Source: Acidobacteriota bacterium (GTDB lineage: Bacteria; Acidobacteriota; Polarisedimenticolia; J045). Taken from it: a stretch of 7,622 bases of DNA. The stretch is taken from positions 1-7,622 of the forward strand of contig JAJRXN010000183.1 in the NCBI GenBank assembly GCA_024276295.1. The letters are read 5' to 3'. The translations under genes and the position numbers were made by a program. The notes beneath the pieces are model-generated. The model did no database searches and was not told where the DNA came from. It saw only the letters and a program-made list of their open reading frames with translations. Below, in pieces: positions 6,209-7,622 of the stretch; the first letter of the stretch is position 1; each line of letters opens with the position of its first letter.

Positions 6209-7594
6209 TTGAGCGATCCTGGCAGCCGGCCGCGGGACGACCAGGCTCTCTCGCGGCTCGACGCAGCGCTTGCTGCGGCCGACCTCGTCGAACGGGTGGT
6301 GGTCTTCGAGCGTTCTCCGGGGGAGCGTCCCTGGGCCGTGGTCGTTCCGGACGACGCGGCGATCCGCGCCGCCCGGATCGTCAACGTCCACGAGGCCCTG
6401 CGGTTCAGGATCGAAAACGCTGCAATCCCTCTGCCTCCCGCCGACAGGCCGCTCGGCGTGACCGTCGCGCGGGCCAGCCTTCCGCGGACGCCGGACCGCA
6501 GGATCGACCGGCCGCGCCTGCGTCGCGAGATCGGCGATCCTCCGGCCCGTTTCTGGCCGCCGGCGCCGCCTTCCGACCGGCCGCTTCCGCAGGCCTGGCA
6601 GGAACTGCTCGCCGGTCTTCCCGAACTCGCGGAGTACCGTGGGCCCTGGACGAAGGGGATCTCCCTCGAGGCCGATCTCGGCCTCGATTCCCTCGACCGG
6701 CTGGCCCTGCTGGTCGGGCTCGCGCAGACGCTCGGCGTCGAGATGCCCGAGGACAACGGGACCGGGGTGTTCACTCTCGGCGACCTCGTCGAGGCCTTCG
6801 GCGAGCGCCCGCCCGTCGCACTGCCCGAACTGGCCACGCGGCGTCGGGCGGTTCTCGGCTTCGACCGGAAGGCGCCGCGGCGGCACAGCGTTCCGGAAAG
6901 GCTCGCCTGGCCGGTGGCGCGCTGGGTGCTCCGGCCGGCCGTGCGCCCGGTGATCGAGCGGCGTTTTTCGCCGCGGCCGCGCGGGCTGGAACAGGTCGAC
7001 TGGGATCGCCGGCCGTTGCTCATCGCGCAGAGCCACCAGTCGCACTGGGACGCCCTGCTCCTGCTGGCGGTGATCGACCCCGCGATCCACCGGCAGATCC
7101 ACTTCCTCGGCTACTCGGGCTACTTCGCCCGGCGCGGGGGGTGGGTGCTCGGCCGGCTGTTCGGCATCTCTCCGATCGACGCCGACACGTACGCGCTTCC
7201 CGGCCTGCGGGCCGGGCGCCGCGCGCTCGAGGCGGGACGGATCGTGGTGATCTACCCCGAGGGGGAGCGCACCTGGACCGGGGCGCTGCAGCGGTTCCGG
7301 CGCGGCGTCGCGTGGCTCGCGGCGACGACCGGCGCGGCCGTCGTTCCTTCGGCGATCACGGGCGCCTATCGCGCCGCACCGCGCGGCTGGCCGTCGTGCG
7401 CGCACCCGGTCACGGTCGGATTCGGCCCTCCACTCGATCCGCCGGCCTCCCTCGACGGCGTGGAGGAGAGGCGTTTCCTCACCGAACTGCGGGCACGGGT
7501 CGCGGCGATGGTCCGCGACCAGGGAGAGGATCCCGAGCAGGGCGATCCCCAGACCTGGGCCTGCGGTCCCGTGGTGGCGCGCAAGGCGGTCTGA
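6209..7594 (+). CDS. ANL C-terminal-like domain - acyl carrier domain - PlsC acyltransferase fusion
   Basis: A 461-aa protein read from TTG 6209. Residues about 14-108 resemble the C-terminal subdomain of acyl-adenylating (ANL) enzymes: VVVF...VVVPDD, then LPRTPDRRIDRPRLRREI where relatives have LPRTxxGKxDRxxL. The catalytic Lys position is Arg98, and the large adenylation core is absent. Residues about 127-198 form a carrier domain with the phosphopantetheine serine Ser161 (DLGLDSLDRL). Residues about 230-450 form a PlsC/LPLAT domain: H(X)4D at His276-Asp281 (HQSHWD), GYFARRGG and GISPIDAD further on, Glu351-Gly352 in YPEGER, and VPSAITG. The acyltransferase should esterify a lysophospholipid or similar acceptor at the inner membrane. 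The carrier may present the acyl chain, loaded by a separate ligase. Full-length relatives place a whole AMP-ligase before these domains (Aas-like logic). Only this C-terminal set is present here, and the upstream DNA is a promoter region, so it is not a simple truncation within the window. Confidence 0.88.
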   Translation: MSDPGSRPRDDQALSRLDAALAAADLVERVVVFERSPGERPWAVVVPDDAAIRAARIVNVHEALRFRIENAAIPLPPADRPLGVTVARASLPRTPDRRIDRPRLRREIGDPPARFWPPAPPSDRPLPQAWQELLAGLPELAEYRGPWTKGISLEADLGLDSLDRLALLVGLAQTLGVEMPEDNGTGVFTLGDLVEAFGERPPVALPELATRRRAVLGFDRKAPRRHSVPERLAWPVARWVLRPAVRPVIERRFSPRPRGLEQVDWDRRPLLIAQSHQSHWDALLLLAVIDPAIHRQIHFLGYSGYFARRGGWVLGRLFGISPIDADTYALPGLRAGRRALEAGRIVVIYPEGERTWTGALQRFRRGVAWLAATTGAAVVPSAITGAYRAAPRGWPSCAHPVTVGFGPPLDPPASLDGVEERRFLTELRARVAAMVRDQGEDPEQGDPQTWACGPVVARKAV

Positions 7595-7622
7595 ACCGAC
7601 GCTCAGCGGCTCCGGTCTTCGA

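Noticed and set aside
7595..7622. Possible end of a leftward gene (frame reading ...EDRSR then TGA at 7605-7603)
   Set aside because: Only five codons are visible before the window edge, so there is no way to tell it from chance.

Overview
The window is very GC-rich (about 70% by eye) bacterial chromosomal DNA with strong G/C bias at third codon positions. It has no tRNA, rRNA, CRISPR, transposase or phage gene that I can see. The large secreted subtilase carries FN3-like modules, a P domain and a C-terminal GSYG...GVERP signature. With an ECF sigma operon beside it, this fits a free-living Gram-negative of the Acidobacteriota / Eisenbacteria / Myxococcota kind. That placement is inference from gene style, not proof.

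Layout: (1) 38-3880 (+) encodes a 1280-aa exported S8 protease with a complete catalytic set and a long C-terminal series of beta-sandwich modules. (2) A leftward operon runs 5547->3890: an ECF sigma-70 factor, a 74-aa single-pass membrane protein in the anti-sigma position (ATGA overlap), and a four-helix MscS-type channel protein. The operon converges on the protease gene with only 9 bp between stop codons. (3) 5548-5839 is a non-coding leader upstream of the sigma gene. (4) 5840-6118 (-) encodes a 92-aa hydrophobic protein. (5) 6119-6208 is a short divergent promoter region with a 32-bp interrupted inverted repeat and back-to-back -10-like hexamers. (6) 6209-7594 (+) encodes a three-part lipid-metabolism protein: an ANL ligase C-terminal-like domain, an acyl-carrier domain and a PlsC acyltransferase.

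The most striking observation is in the channel gene. Its natural start (ATG at 4702, with an AAGGAG Shine-Dalgarno) is followed after 36 codons by an in-frame TAG inside the first transmembrane helix. The remaining 229+ codons stay open and clearly coding. The preceding small gene also ends in TAG, lies in the same frame and is only two codons from the channel ATG. The gene could be a fresh nonsense mutant, a stop-and-restart split gene, or an amber-read-through gene; sequence alone cannot decide.

The second notable item is the acyltransferase. It keeps an ANL-like C-terminal domain and a carrier domain, but has no adenylation core, and the catalytic Lys position holds Arg. This suggests a carrier-fused acyltransferase that is loaded in trans.

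The sigma / membrane protein / channel order suggests an envelope-stress or osmotic-tension response unit. That function is inferred from gene order only.
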